From the NCBI GenBank assembly GCA_947086415.1, contig OX352289.1, forward strand, positions 12,372,275 to 12,436,274: a stretch of 64,000 nt of DNA, written 5' to 3'. This document shows positions 45,726 to 57,046 of this stretch, in pieces. Origin of the DNA: Pammene aurita (taxonomy: Eukaryota > Arthropoda > Insecta > Lepidoptera > Tortricidae). The notes beneath the pieces were generated by a model, which did no database searches, had not been told where the DNA came from, and saw only the letters and a list, made by a program, of their open reading frames with translations. Made by a program: the position numbers and the translations under genes. How positions within the stretch are numbered: position 1 is the stretch's first letter; each line of letters starts with the position of its first letter.

Positions 45726-45893
45726 GGTTGATCTATAATAAAGCCTCATGAAGGTCAGCTGCTGCTCCGATGGTGGGTTTTGCCATTTTCAATTGGGACG
45801 GGGTGACAATTTATTGGTGGTTAAATGGCTGCCGTTCCTAAACCCACCGGCTGAGCAACAGATGATCTTCACGAGGCTTCATTATAGATAACC
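45726..45893. mobile_element. 168 bp MITE with GGTTGATCTATAAT ends
   Basis: GGTTGATCTATAATAAAGCC and its imperfect reverse complement (GGCTTCATTATAGATAACC) bound it. Arms extend through 'CTCATGAAGGTCA' and 'TGCTGCTC'. Confidence 0.78.
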
Positions 45894-46083
45894 ATTTCAC
45901 AAATTATCACCCGGGAGGCGAGGACCAACAAAATTTGCGCCTGGCTTGGGGTCTAAGATATACTATAGATAGACCTTTCATACCGACCGATACGACTTGC
46001 CCGCAATGGCTCAAGTTTAATACGATGTCAAACTTTCCTAAATCACCCATGGGTAATTCCACAAAAACACGTAGGGGCTGGCA

Positions 46084-46303
46084 CCATAGACATATAAAAT
46101 AAGATGCGCGGCCGTCAAGACCATAGTAAAGGCTAAATTGTGATTCCATGATAAGCCGATTTACTTGTGTTTACGCGCAACACGCACATATATACAACTC
46201 GTGGACGAGCGGCGATTGGTTCAAACGTCAAAAGTGAATGTGTCTGCACGAGACCGTGGCTTATAATGGAATCACAGTTCTATCTTCGTATATATGTCTA
46301 TGG
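46084..46303. mobile_element. 220 bp MITE with CCATAGACATATA ends
   Basis: CCATAGACATATA (46084) is matched by TATATGTCTATGG ending at 46303. Inner arms also pair (ATTGTGATTCCATGATAAGC with GCTTATAATGGAATCACAGT). A minus-strand 80-codon frame at 45907-46149 that overlaps it is incidental. Confidence 0.75.
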
Positions 46304-46467
46304 CTGGCACCTAGTAAATTATTCAAGGTACCGAAAACTTTGTCAAGTAAGTTTGGCAGCGGAAAAACGTACTAACTTGGGAGACGTGTGGAGTACCTAA
46401 CAATAAGAGCCGTTACATATTTTTAGATAAAACAGGATGACATATGTGACGTAAGGATAAACAATAT

Positions 46468-47196
46468 ACATGGATTTATATGAAGTGGATCTAATTTTTA
46501 CACTTCTTCCCTAACCGCATAAACTTATTACCGAGTAAAACAGTCATAGGTGACTAGTAAATAGTAGTTTATGTAACTGTTACGTAATAAGGGTCCTTAA
46601 AACACGAGTGTGATTTTATGAAACGAGCCGCAGGCGAGTTTCATAATAAGATCACACGAGTGAGCCCAATTACGTACAGTTGCATATACTGCTTTATCTA
46701 CACACATATTATAAATCCTAAATGAAGTATTCGGAAACCATTAGAATGACCGCCATTGCATCGCCATGACCAACTCGATTGTGCCGGCGGTCGGACGGGC
46801 GCGTGTCGGCGGTCAGAGAGAATGGCAGATTTCCATTACGTTACCGTAGGTAATGAATTTTCATACGTTTTTACCACACTGTCACAGATAATACACTGAT
46901 GTTACGTTACTGGTTGCAATAATGGTGGTAATTACATACGGTTTCCGAACGCGGAATAGAGGATTTATGATATTGGTGTAGATAAAAGTAGTAGAAACGG
47001 TCCGATACACAGCATAATGTAGGGGGCGGTGTCTCACTTGCACTCGTTACAAAATAGTCACATCTGACACATTGACATTTTGATTGGCTGATGACGTCAT
47101 TACCTTCTTAGTCAAAACAAGAAATAGTCTTTTAAACAACCTCTGTCGGCCTCACTCTGTGACCGAAAAATTTGATCCACTTCATATAAATACATG
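46468..47196. mobile_element. 729 bp TIR element containing repeat F and an insertion
   Basis: Ends CATGGATTTATATGAAGTGG and, inverted, CCACTTCATATAAATACATG, about 30 bp with a few mismatches. Repeat family F (46560-46990) lies inside it. A small hairpin insert at 46603-46662 (CACGAGTGTGATTTTATGAA arms) lies within F. Confidence 0.68.
46603..46662. repeat. Hairpin with GAGCCGCAGGCGAG loop
   Basis: Imperfect arms CACGAGTGTGATTTTATGAA / TTTCATAATAAGATCACACG enclose GAGCCGCAGGCGAG, the same loop seen in repeat H with unrelated arms. It is absent from the F copy at 26.4 kb. Confidence 0.7.
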
Positions 47197-47287
47197 ACAA
47201 GACACTATAAATCGTCGGGTGACAAAACTCACTAACTAATACCACAAGTTTATAGCCTAGCGTTTAGCGTTTTGTCCCCGTTTTTTC

Positions 47288-47375
47288 CATTGCTCAATTG
47301 AGCCTGGGGTCCGCTTGCAAACCTATTCCCATAAATTGGCACAAGGTTTTTACGAAAGCGACTGCTACCTTGACC
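47288..47375 (-). mobile_element. SINE type 2, 3' fragment
   Basis: The minus strand reads GTCAAGGTAGCAGTCGCTTT then GCAAGCGGACCCCAGGCTC, the 3' body of the SINE at 12856-13162. The tRNA head is missing. Confidence 0.75.
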
Positions 47376-48272
47376 TATTTATATATTTTTCTTACCTACT
47401 TATACAAAACAAATCGTTTTTGCTAACATAAATGTTATAAGCATGTTAAAGTAACGGCAATTTCAAAGTCATCGACTGTTCCCAGCCTCTAAAAACATAT
47501 AAAAATGCTCTTAAGTAGGCTGTCACGCACCTGTGCTTGCAAGTTTGAAGACACATGTGTCGGAAAGTCTCTATGTGCGTAATAATTGCTTAACTTACGA
47601 ATATCATTTCGTAATACTGTGTTAGCTACGTTTTGATTAAATTAATATAATTAAATTCTCGTAAAGGCTGCGTGGAGTTAAATTAGGTCATATTTGAATA
47701 CAAACAGGACGAAATTATTGGTTATATTATATAATCAATTTAGGAAACACGTATTTTAAATAACGTATGACTCAGACACGAGATTTTATGTGGCTTTTGA
47801 GATAACTTACAGAACTCGAAAAGATAGCTAAGAGTCAGCTTATTAAGTTATTATCACTCGTTCCGAGGTTGCATTTTATTAAAGATAGGTACCTAATCAA
47901 TGTTTATAGGATAAGACCCTCGGAAATCCAATAATGTGTTATGTTACTAAAGTTATAAATCACGACAGCTTTATATTCTCCTACACATTACGACGTAGTA
48001 AAAGAACGTATAAGTTTCGTTAACCATTGATACAACGTATCCGTATATCGCTACCTTTGACAAAGAAGATAGAAGATCAAAAGACTAAAATTAAATTCTT
48101 CGGAAATTTGCATGAAAAATCCGGTTATATTCAGAAATTGGAATAAACTTTAAGTTGTACTAAAATATAACCACAAGTTATTTTTAAAAGTCGCTGAACA
48201 AACATTTTCTAGTTTGAAGAGTAGAATCTACATTTTTATTTATTGCTCCTATTACAGGCAACATCCGGTATA
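47376..48272. other. No recognisable gene
   Basis: AT-rich; no repeat or coding feature identified. Confidence 0.4.
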
Positions 48273-48529
48273 TGAACCTTCAGGGCCGGACCTAGGGTAG
48301 AGCGAGTGGAGCGGCCGCTCTAGGCGCCGGATGGCAAGGGGGGCGCCAAAATGGCAAAAGAGAAAAACAAAGTTTTAAAAGACGTGAAAATATTTACGCT
48401 TGGAGTTGCGCGTTCGTTCGGTTCACGGGTTTCGGTAAAATGACTGGTGTAATTAACCTTTTTGTATATAATTTTGTTGGTTTTTTGCCATTTCAACATT
48501 TTTTTTAGGCGTGACTTGCTGCTTTTCTC

Positions 48530-49760
48530 TCTTCTTCTGCTTGCGCTGATCTTGAAAGGCGCGAAATAAAGGCGCCGAAAACTTAACGTTCTTTATAATT
48601 TTCTAAGGGATTGGGTTTATCAGGATAACATTTTATAATTTTTTTTAATTCGCTGCATTTGATTTTAAAAGACTGATAAAGGCACTGAAAAAGTAAAGTC
48701 ATAATTTTTTTGGTATTTTTGTTATTTCAACATTTTTTTGGCGTGACTCGCTGCTTTTAATTTTGAAAGGCACGAAATAAAGGCGCCGAAAAAGTTACGT
48801 TCTTAATAATTTTCTAAGAGATTGGGTTTATCAGGATTACATTTTATTATTTATTGTTTAAATCGCTGCTTTTGAATTTAAAAGGCGCGAAGTAAAGGCG
48901 CCGAAAACGTACAGTTATAATTTTTTTGGTATTTTTGTTATTTCAAGTATTTTTTTAGCCGTGAATCGCTGTTTTTAATCTTGAATGGCGCGAAATACAG
49001 GAGCAGAAAAAGTTATGTTTTTTATATTTTTTATATATTTTCTAAGAGATTGGGGTTTATCAGGATTACATTTTATTATTTATTGTTTAAATCGCTGCTT
49101 TTGATTTTAAAAGGCGCAAAATAAAGACTGATAAAGGCGCCGAAAAAGTAACGTTTCTTTTGGTTGGTATTTTTGTTATTTACATTTTTTCTTAAGCGTG
49201 ACTCGCTACTTTTAATCTTGAAAGGCGCGAGATAAAGGCGCCGAAAAACTTACGTTCTTAATAATTTTCAAAGACATTGGGTTTATCAGGATTACATCAT
49301 ATAATTTATTGTTTAAATCGCTGCTTTTGATTTTAAAAGGCGCGAAATATAGACTGTTAAAGGCGCCGAAAACGTACAGTTATATTTTTTTGGTATTTTT
49401 GTTATTTCAAGTATTTTTTTAGGCATGACTCACTGCTTTTAATTTTGAAAGGCGCCGAAAAAGTTACGATCTTTATAATTTTCTAAGGGATTGGGTGTAT
49501 CAGGATTAAATTTTAATATTTATTTTTAAATCGCTTCTTTTTATTTATTCTAAAAGGAGCGAAATATAGACTGATAAAGGCGCCGAAAACGTTACGTTCT
49601 TTATAATTTTCTAAGCAATTGGTTATATCATGATTAAAATTATTTTTTGGTTTTTAAATCTCTGATTTAATTTTGAAAGACGCGAAATTAACCCCGATAA
49701 AGGCGCCGAAAAAGTAACGTACTTTATAATTTTCTAAGCGATTGATTTAACCCATTTTGG
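48530..49760 (+). repeat. Five to six tandem units of about 210-235 bp
   Basis: Each unit holds 'TTGAAAGGCGCGAAATAAAG', 'GGCGCCGAAAA', 'AATTTTCTAAGGGATTGGGT' and 'ATCGCTGCTTTTGATTTTAA'. Phase markers recur at about 48553, 48761, 48981, 49217 and 49443, with growing divergence. Confidence 0.8.
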
Positions 49761-50205
49761 GTTTATCAAGTTTATATTTTATTATTTACTTGCTTTTGCC
49801 ACGACCTTATCTGATTGGGATTAACATTCGCCATAATTAATGAATAAAACACCTAAGTAAAATCGAATAGTAAATATTAATTTAGGGAATATGCTATTTT
49901 AAGTCAACAGTGAGCAACAATTTCATACAAACTTCCACCCTCTTAAGCGATTATTTCTGGGATAAAAACTATCCTATGTCCTTCCCCGGGACTCAAACTA
50001 TATTCATACCAAATTTCATCTAAATCGGTTTAGCGGTTTAAGCGTGAAGAGGTAACATACAGACAGACACACTTTCGCATTTATAATGTTAGTATGATTT
50101 TTTTAAGTCACTTCTTTTGATCTTGAAAGGTACGAAATAAAGCCCGATAAATCCTCGCTCATCTCTGGTGGAAACGCAGCTTAAGCTTAGATAAGACAGA
50201 TTAAT

Positions 50206-50455
50206 TGAACGAGCGGAGCGTAAGCGAAGTGAAGTTCTTACAAACAAATTCGGCTACTGGGACGTTTTTCTGATCTTCATGAAATTTATTGGGGTTGTAG
50301 CAGAGATACATATAATTTGAGGGTTCGTATATAAGTAGGATCGATCAAGGGGGTGTGGAGCTAGAAGGCGAAAAAAATTCTTTAGATGGGTCTTGTTATA
50401 TTGGTTATCTCGTTTGCAAGGAAGTCGTGAGTTCTGAGTTCGAGGTGGACCACCA
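50206..50455 (+). repeat. Repeat with an inverted diverged partner at 56737
   Basis: 'GAACGAGCGGAGCGTAAGCG', 'GGGTTGTAGCAGAGA', 'GGTGTGGAGCTAGAAGGCGA' and 'TCTCGTTTGCAAG' recur in reverse order and orientation at 56737-57046. Confidence 0.7.
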
Positions 50456-50543
50456 GTTTTTTCATTTTCATTACTAACGGAGGGCGCCAAAACCCGATTT
50501 CGCTCTACCCTGATCGAGGGTTCAGGCCGGCGCTGTGAACCTT

Positions 50544-50936
50544 AATATCTAATATATATGTATAGAAGTGGCCTTTTAGAAATTTAAGCGGTAGTAATTT
50601 AAAATCGTGATTACATAAACAGTCTGACTATTGGAATATTACCCAAATATTTGGCGGGAAATTCAAAAAATCATGGGCTGGACACACCTTGTGTAGCAGG
50701 AATAATAATTTTGATACTTGAAAATACTTTTGAATTCTGTGCACACGTAAGGTAGGTAGGTTTAGGTAAACAGACAGATGTCTACGAAGTAAACAAGCTT
50801 CACAGGGTGTTAGAAAGATCTTAAGCCGACTGCAACTAGAGAAATACATTCAGAAATTAAATTCCCCAAACCATGCTCAGAAGCAAGTAAAAACAATCTA
50901 ATAACTATGTACTTGAGTTCCCTATTCACTTATTTT
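50544..50936. other. No recognisable gene
   Basis: A 73-codon minus-strand frame (50628-50849) has no recognisable domain. Confidence 0.4.
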
Positions 50937-50947
50937 AAGGGATGGTT

Positions 50948-52148
50948 AACAGCCTCCCGGATTAAGCCGGTTTCCGAAGAGGCTTTAGTACCGTAGACCA
51001 CATCCATACGCTCCGTCAGGTTATACAAAAGACTGAGGAGTATAACCTGCCCCTCTGCTTAGCGTTCGTGGACTACGAGAAAGCCTTCGACTCGATCGAA
51101 ACCTGGGCTGTACTACAATCTCTCCAGAGGTGCCAAGTGGACTATCGCTATATTGAAGTGCTGAAGTGTTTGTACAAGAACGCCACTATGTCAGTCCAAC
51201 TCCAGGACCAGAACTCGAAGCCTATTCCGTTGCAGCGGGGAGTCAGGCAAGGAGATGTTATTTCTCCTAAACTGTTTACCGCTGCACTGGAGGATGTTTT
51301 CAAGACTCTGAACTGGAGAAGGCTAGGCATCAACATAAACGGCGAGTACATCACTCACCTTCGGTTTGCTGACGATATAGTAGTCTTGGCTGAGACCATG
51401 GAGGATTTGAGTACGATGCTCGATGACCTCAGTAAAGCCTCCGAGCGAGTTCGTCTAAAGATGAACATGGATAAGACGAAGATCATGTCAAATACCCATG
51501 TAGCACCAACTCCCGTTACAATCGGAGACTTTACACTCGAAGTTGTGGACGATTATATATACTTAGGACAGACTGTCCAGTTAGGTAGATCCAACTTCGA
51601 GAAAGAGGTCAATCGACGAATCCGACTCGGTTGGGCAGCGTTCGGGAAGATACGGCACATCTTTTTGTCCAATATTCCGCAGTGTCTCAAGACGAAAGTC
51701 TTTGACCAGTGTGTGTTGCCAGTGATGACTTATGGAACTGAAACGTGGTCGCTTACAATGGGCCTCATAAGAAGGCTCAAAGTCACCCTAAGGGCAATGG
51801 AGAGGGCTATGATTGGAGTCTCTGCGTGATCGCATCAGAAATGATGCCATCCGCAGCAGAACCAAAGTAACCGATATAGCCCTCCGAATCGCTAAACTAA
51901 AGTGGCAGTGGGTGGGGCACATTGCTCGTAGAACCGATGGCCGTTGGGGCGGAAAGGTTCTCGAGTGGCGTACACGAACCGGAAGGCGCAGCGTGGGTAG
52001 ACCCCCCGCAAGGTGGACTGATGACCTGGTGAAGGTCGCGGGAGTCCGCTGGATGCGGGTGGCGCAGGACCGGTCATTGTAGCACTCTTTGGGGAGGCCT
52101 ATGTTCAGCAGTGGACGTCTTTCGGCTGATATGATGATGATGATGATG
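50948..52148 (+). mobile_element. RTE-like non-LTR retrotransposon, 5'-truncated, with TSD
   Basis: Flanked by AAGGGATGGTT (50937-50947) and AAGGGATAGTT (52149-52159), an 11 bp target duplication with one mismatch. The 3' end is a (ATG)n tail. Only the RT and C-terminal part is present, consistent with 5' truncation at insertion. Copy 2 is at 58818-60018. Confidence 0.88.
50966..52080 (+). pseudogene. RTE-like reverse transcriptase and C-terminal domain, frameshifted
   Basis: The frame reads GFRRGFSTVDHIHTLRQV, then FVDYEKAFDSIETW (first catalytic Asp), RGVRQGDVISPKLF (template-grip motif) and THLRFADDIVVLAE, carrying the catalytic FADD. The C-terminal region includes VLPVMTYGTETWSLT and GHIARRTDGRWGGKVLEW, with a GRPPARWTDD ending. 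A 2 bp deletion at about 51823 (GTCTCTGCG against GTCTCTCTGCG at 32.79 kb) shifts the frame. A 1 bp insertion at about 50960 disrupts the upstream codons. The endonuclease domain is absent. Confidence 0.92.
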
Positions 52149-52159
52149 AAGGGATAGTT

Positions 52160-53462
52160 TTAGTTGGTTTACGTACTGTATAGACATGTTTCGCGAAAAT
52201 AATTTTATTTATATTTTTACCTAAAATTACTACTGACCAGTCAGTCCACAGATTTCTCCTAAATATTGGTTTTCAGTAAGTAACTTCTTATGTTCCTGTT
52301 TTGATTGTATTGATATTTTCCAGAACTTCTAGTATATCCGTTTATTTACACACTTGTCCTGTTTATGAGATTCAGGTATTAATAAATTCACGTGCTTTAT
52401 GAAAGTTATAGGCAAATGTTAGAACCAGTACTTAAAGTATCAAAATATTAATAGAGCTCCAACCTACAAAATTGATGACGTAAACATTGCAGTTTTTCGT
52501 TATACAACACGCTTCACGTCAATTTCGCACATCGTCGTAATTATTTACGAGCCTAAATAATAGTTTGCGGACCACTCGGTACAGTTATTTTTAATATTAT
52601 TTAAAATAAACCCCTTGTAAACCGTGAACAATTTGAAATAATGACATAAATTGACAACAGACTTTTAGCTTTTTTTAAATCATAGACAATTGGTGATACA
52701 ACAAGGAAATATCTTTGACAGTCAACAATATTTGGCTATTCAGACTCTATTTATTATTATGTGTGATTATTTGTGATCTTAATTTTAAGTTTTTTGTAAG
52801 TCTAAATTCACTAGAAATTAATGAAATCAACTTTTATTTTATAAATCATGATCTGCTTAACAGAAGAAAGACACACAGTGAGGTCAAGTACGTTGTATAG
52901 CTCTTTTTGAAGTGGTTTCTTCATAGTTTGCAAAAGTATAATAAACAGGTAAAAAATGTGTATGTTCTGTTTAGAATAGGAATACACATTTATTTAAGGA
53001 ATTCTAGTATTACTGATGTGCCGACGGAAAGTTTCCAAAATCTATGTTTTCTACCAAGCGTACTTGACTTGAGTATAACTTGACCTCCAAAATCGTAGCA
53101 TCGTAGCATTCACGTTTGTACAGTAGTCTTGGTTACGCTGGCTTATTTTAAACGAAGCGCTCGGTTGGTACCTTGTGATTGTGACTAGCAATGTCCTTTA
53201 AAAGCTCTCTTCACACAAGACGCCTTTAACTGTACGAATTTTTGGGTTCTGATTATGTTTCTTGGTATAATATCAAATATGATCGCTGGTTCTCCGCAAT
53301 AACTCTCTGTAACTTTCATATCGCGCCATTGTTCCTGCCAATTCGATTAGGTGCGTCTACGAGTATTAAGCCTGGAACTTCATTATAATCGTAGTTGACA
53401 TACTTACTTCAGTCGCTCCCTAAGGCTTTGTTAGTTGGACACGATCATTGAATATAATCCAG
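52160..53462. other. 1.3 kb without a recognisable gene
   Basis: AT-rich; a 61-codon frame at 52715-52900 has no domain. The identical region recurs at 60030-61332. Confidence 0.4.
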
Positions 53463-53827
53463 GGCCGCGATTCGAAAAATAAACACACACACTGGACAGA
53501 CACAGCTTCTACCCAACTAAACCCAACTCAACTCAACGCTATAACGACATTGACATTTGCTATTCGAACAGATTTTCATTCAACATTGGTCTCACATTGG
53601 TCTCACATTGGTCACACATTGGTCACACATTGTATCAATGTGAGATCAATGTTGTACCAATGTGAGACCAATGTGTGACCAATGTGTGACCAATGTGAGA
53701 CCAATGTTGAATGAAAATCTGTTCGAATAGCAAATGTCAATGACGTTATAGCGTTGAGTTGAGTTGGGTTGAGTGGGGTTGGAGCTGTGTCTGCCCAGTG
53801 TGTGTGTTTATTTTTCTAATCGCGGCC
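53463..53827. mobile_element. GGCCGCGATTCG hairpin MITE with expanded centre
   Basis: Same outer arms as the other copies. Near the loop the left arm carries ATTGGTCTCAC twice then ATTGGTCACAC twice, and the right arm carries the complementary set (GTGAGACC, GTGTGACC twice, GTGAGACC) plus GTGAGATC. The flanks CAG and CTG do not match exactly, unlike three other copies. Confidence 0.9.
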
Positions 53828-53886
53828 CTGAGTAAAGAAACGGCTAATTATTAAAGAAATTCCTATTAAATGTAACTTTTGTTAGA

Positions 53887-54310
53887 GGGCCGTATTCTAA
53901 CTTTAAAACACGTTTAGACACGATCCAACTTCAATACAACTCCAATGCCTTAACCACGCAATACAGCACGGTTAGCAAATGAGAGACGCGACAGTATCTC
54001 GCGTGCGAGATAGACTACCCGCCTCTTTTTAATTGATAGAGTACAGTAATTGATACAGTTTTTCAGAAAAGGACGGGTAGCCTATCTCGCGCGCGAGATA
54101 CTGTCGCGTCACTCCTGTGCTAACCGTGCAGCTGACACCTAAACGTCTGAATCAGAAATATCAGAATTGGCTTGAAAATTATTTCGATGCAACTCCAATA
54201 CAACTTCAATATTGGTTGAATATATGTTGTATTCGTATGTTGGAGTTATGTTTGAGAAAGATTGTGTTTTTAATGTATTGTTTATGTTTTTTAAAATTAG
54301 AATACGGCAC
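53887..54310. mobile_element. MITE family C copy hosting a nested foldback MITE
   Basis: Begins GGGCCGTATTCTAACTTTAA and ends TTAGAATACGGCAC, inverted partners. AGA lies on both sides, a possible 3 bp duplication. Without the insert at 53966-54129 it matches units at 140-828. Confidence 0.8.
53966..54129. mobile_element. 164 bp foldback MITE nested in family C
   Basis: GCACGGTTAGCA ... GACGCGACAGTATCTCGCG is repeated inverted at the right end as CGCGAGATACTGTCGCGTC ... TGCTAACCGTGC. The uninterrupted family C sequence here reads ACAGCTG. Ends resemble the MITE in gypsy pol (5713-6022). Confidence 0.88.
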
Positions 54311-54537
54311 AGAGTCTAATCACGCCACGATTTTCGGTGGGTGTTAAGTATTTCACTTTCTATACACGGCAGTGTATGGAAAGCGAATTTTAATTTAATT
54401 TTAATTTTTATATTTAAACTGACTCTTGACAAACAATAATAAATAATGATGGGACTAAATTAATTTGGTACTCAGCAGAAACGTCTGCAAGTGAATTTGC
54501 AATTTTATAATTAAAAATAAAAATAGAAAAATTCACC

Positions 54538-54612
54538 GCGTCGAGCAAGATTCGAACATGCGACCTTTCGGAAGACCGGTCCGATCGCTCTGACCAACTG
54601 AGCTATCGACGC
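54538..54612 (-). ncRNA. tRNA-like sequence, probably a SINE head or tRNA pseudogene
   Basis: The minus strand has a 7 bp acceptor pairing (GCGTCGA / TCGACGC), a D arm GCTCAGTTGGTCAGAGC, an anticodon arm TCGGA-CCGGTCT-TCCGA and a T loop TTCGAAT. Box A (TAGCTCAGTTGG) and box B (TGTTCGAATCT) are good. The anticodon would be GGT (Thr), but position 33 is C rather than U, base 37 is C, and the T stem has a T-T mismatch. An AT-rich tail follows. A functional tRNA is unlikely. It is duplicated at 62408-62482. Confidence 0.6.
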
Positions 54613-54890
54613 TTATTCAACTTTGGTGAATCTTTCCATCACTTCCTTCATTGATTACGTCATAGGGAGACGTGTAGCGACATCTACCGTAAGTGTATAT
54701 ACACGTTAACGGCATCGAAGTTCCAAATCGTAATGGAATAACATCGATAACAATGCGCTAACCCATACTATGTAAATTAATTTTATAAGAAGAAAACGTC
54801 TAAAAGCGAAATATCATCTTTTTTCCATTTTCCTTTCAATTATAAAATTATATGTTTACATAGTATGTATAAGTAGTATAGTATATGTAT

Positions 54891-54927
54891 AAGGCTTGTG
54901 TTGTGCGTACTAGATGCCGACATATAT
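54891..54927 (-). mobile_element. SINE type 1, 3' tip
   Basis: AAGGCTTGTGTTGTGCG followed by TACTAGATGCCGACATATAT matches the 3' end of the SINEs at 19.2 and 33.2 kb. Confidence 0.6.
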
Positions 54928-56736
54928 GGCAATGCAATATTTTTTTTACATGGAATAGTAAAATAGACTAGCTGATGATAACTACTTTTCATTGTCTCAG
55001 TTATCATGGCGACTACTGTTTATCCATGCTTTTACCATGCCTCCAGTTTCAAAGCAAGCATTTGTAATTACAGCTCCTCAATTGGCTCCTCGCATTTGGT
55101 CCTATCGCAAAAGCCCACTCGCGCCTTGTTATTCACTTGATAAAGTCCGATATTGTGCCATTCTATAATGGTCACTAAACCCACAGTGGTTGCTTGAGAG
55201 CGGGGGTCAATGTGAGATTGCAAAATTAGCGACAACACGATGAACCAGCATATTTCAGTATTGATTGAAAATTGCATTGGTTAGGCAAAATATACTGCAC
55301 GACACCAAACATTATGAAATATATACGAAAGACGTCACAAGTCATTCCTGGACCCGTATTCGATATATCAAACTGTAACACGCGCATATCTATACCGTGT
55401 GTGGCCTCTAACAAGAGCAGAAAATTAAATCGTAGATTCTACTCCTCAAACCTAGACAACGTTTGTTCAGCAACTTTAAAAATTAACTTGTGGTTCGATT
55501 TTTTAGTACTCTTTAAAGTTCATTCGAATATGCAATGGATTGCGAAATTGATTACGCCTATAGGATGACAAGGCTGACAAGCAATGTCAATTGGACAGAT
55601 TTTAACATAAGTAATTGTACATTGATAATACTATTTAGTTTGTATGAAAAAGAGACAATCTAAAGACTCTATAATTTTTTAAAGTTGTTGAACAAAAGTG
55701 TTATAGATTGAGGAGTCCAATCTATGTTTTAATTTTTTGCTAGGGTTATAGACCACATACTGTATGCTTATTTGACACCACATGTACCTACTAGAATGTG
55801 TCAAAGTGGTCTTACTAGTAAATGTCAGTTTCAGGTTGTCAAATAGTGCCCATGGTGCAAAGGATTACCATTTCGTGATACACCTTTCGCCTGAACAATG
55901 TGTGTAGGAGAATGGTCTATTTTATTTTAAAAGTAATTTTAAACAAAAAAGAACCGATCACTTAGATTCTACCTTTCCAAAAGGAAATGCCCGAACTACT
56001 GTAAAAATATATTGAGATCACTATAATATAATATTTGAAGAGTTCCCTCGATTTCTTCAGAATCCCATCATCAGACCCCGACTGGTTACATTGGTACCAT
56101 CTTTCAAGTATACTCTGTCAAAGAAAGAAGAATTTTTCAAATCGGTCTAGTCGTCTTGGAATAATCGATGACCATACAAAAAAAAATAACAAAAAAAAGA
56201 TCCCCACGAATTGAGAACCATCGAAATCTTATCAATCGACAAGTTTTGTACTTGTACTTTTTGGTTTACTTATATTCATTTTCCTATTTCCCTTATTCGT
56301 CTCTTAAAACCTATAGTGGATTATGTACTCTATTGATATCCTTTAGCTTGATATTCTCCAGCTTGAGCTTGATATTCTCCATATCAAACGAAAGCAGCAT
56401 TACATACATTATTAAAAATATTAGCTGAGTATTTGATATATTGGAGACTGGAATATTCTATCGTATTTCATATCTAAGCCTCCAACGTGCTAGAATCTCT
56501 AGAGATGCGTTTTAATCCGAGGAGTCCTCAAACGATATTCTGCGCTTCAGAAGGCTTTGAAAGCAAGTCGGCTGCCGCTCGTGCGGAGGGCTTAGGAAAA
56601 GCTAAAAGTCTGTCTATTTGATGCAGTCTTCCCACGCAAATTTATATACCTTCTCGTGTGACATTTATCTACACTAATTAAGTTAATTTTCATTTTGAAT
56701 AGGTACGTGGAATTAGCATTATTTTTCTAACTAGTA
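54928..56736. other. 1.8 kb without a recognisable gene
   Basis: Contains a 98-codon plus-strand frame (55272-55568, MHWLGKIYCTTPNIMKYIRK) and its minus-strand shadow; neither shows a domain I know. An 86-codon frame at 56168-56428 is low-complexity and hydrophobic. Confidence 0.4.
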
Positions 56737-57046
56737 GTCCGCCTCGAACTGAGAACTCACGATTTACTTGCAAACGAGATGACCAATATAACAAGACCCT
56801 TCTCAAGATTTATTTTCGCCTTCTAGCTCCACAACCTCTTGAACAATCCTGCTCATATACGATCTCTCAAATTATATGTGTCTCTGCTACAATCCCAACA
56901 AATGTCATAAAGATCAGAAAAACGTTACTAAAGTTATCGCGGAACAAACCCTCAAAATCAAAAAGCCCTCGAAATGTCGAGACGTCCCACTAGCCCAAGT
57001 TGTTTGTAAGAACTTTACATCGCTTACGCTCCGCTCGTTCGATTAA
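56737..57046 (-). repeat. Inverted, diverged copy of 50206-50455
   Basis: Reversed landmarks GAACTGAGAACTCACGA, 'CTTGCAAACGAGATGACC', 'CTCTGCTACAATCCCAACA' and 'CGCTTACGCTCCGCTCGTTC'. Much more diverged than the 7.87 kb direct copies, so it is older. Confidence 0.72.

Larger units (their letters stand above)
48281..50535. mobile_element. 2.26 kb non-autonomous hAT element with internal tandem repeats
   Basis: The left end CAGGGCCGGACCTAGGGTAG and the right end CTGATCGAGGGTTCAGGCCG...CGCTG are flanked by identical TGAACCTT (48273-48280 and 50536-50543), an 8 bp hAT duplication. 'GGGGGCGCCAAAA' near the left and 'GGGCGCCAAAACCCG' near the right recall the 12-14 kb hAT. No transposase. The interior has tandem repeats (48530-49760) and a common lepidopteran repeat tail ('CCTTCCCCGGGACTCAAACT', 49961-50096). 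Confidence 0.85.

Noticed and set aside
48530..49760. CRISPR-like array
   Set aside because: Units are long, contiguous and diverged, with no spacer-repeat alternation, and the context is a eukaryotic transposon.
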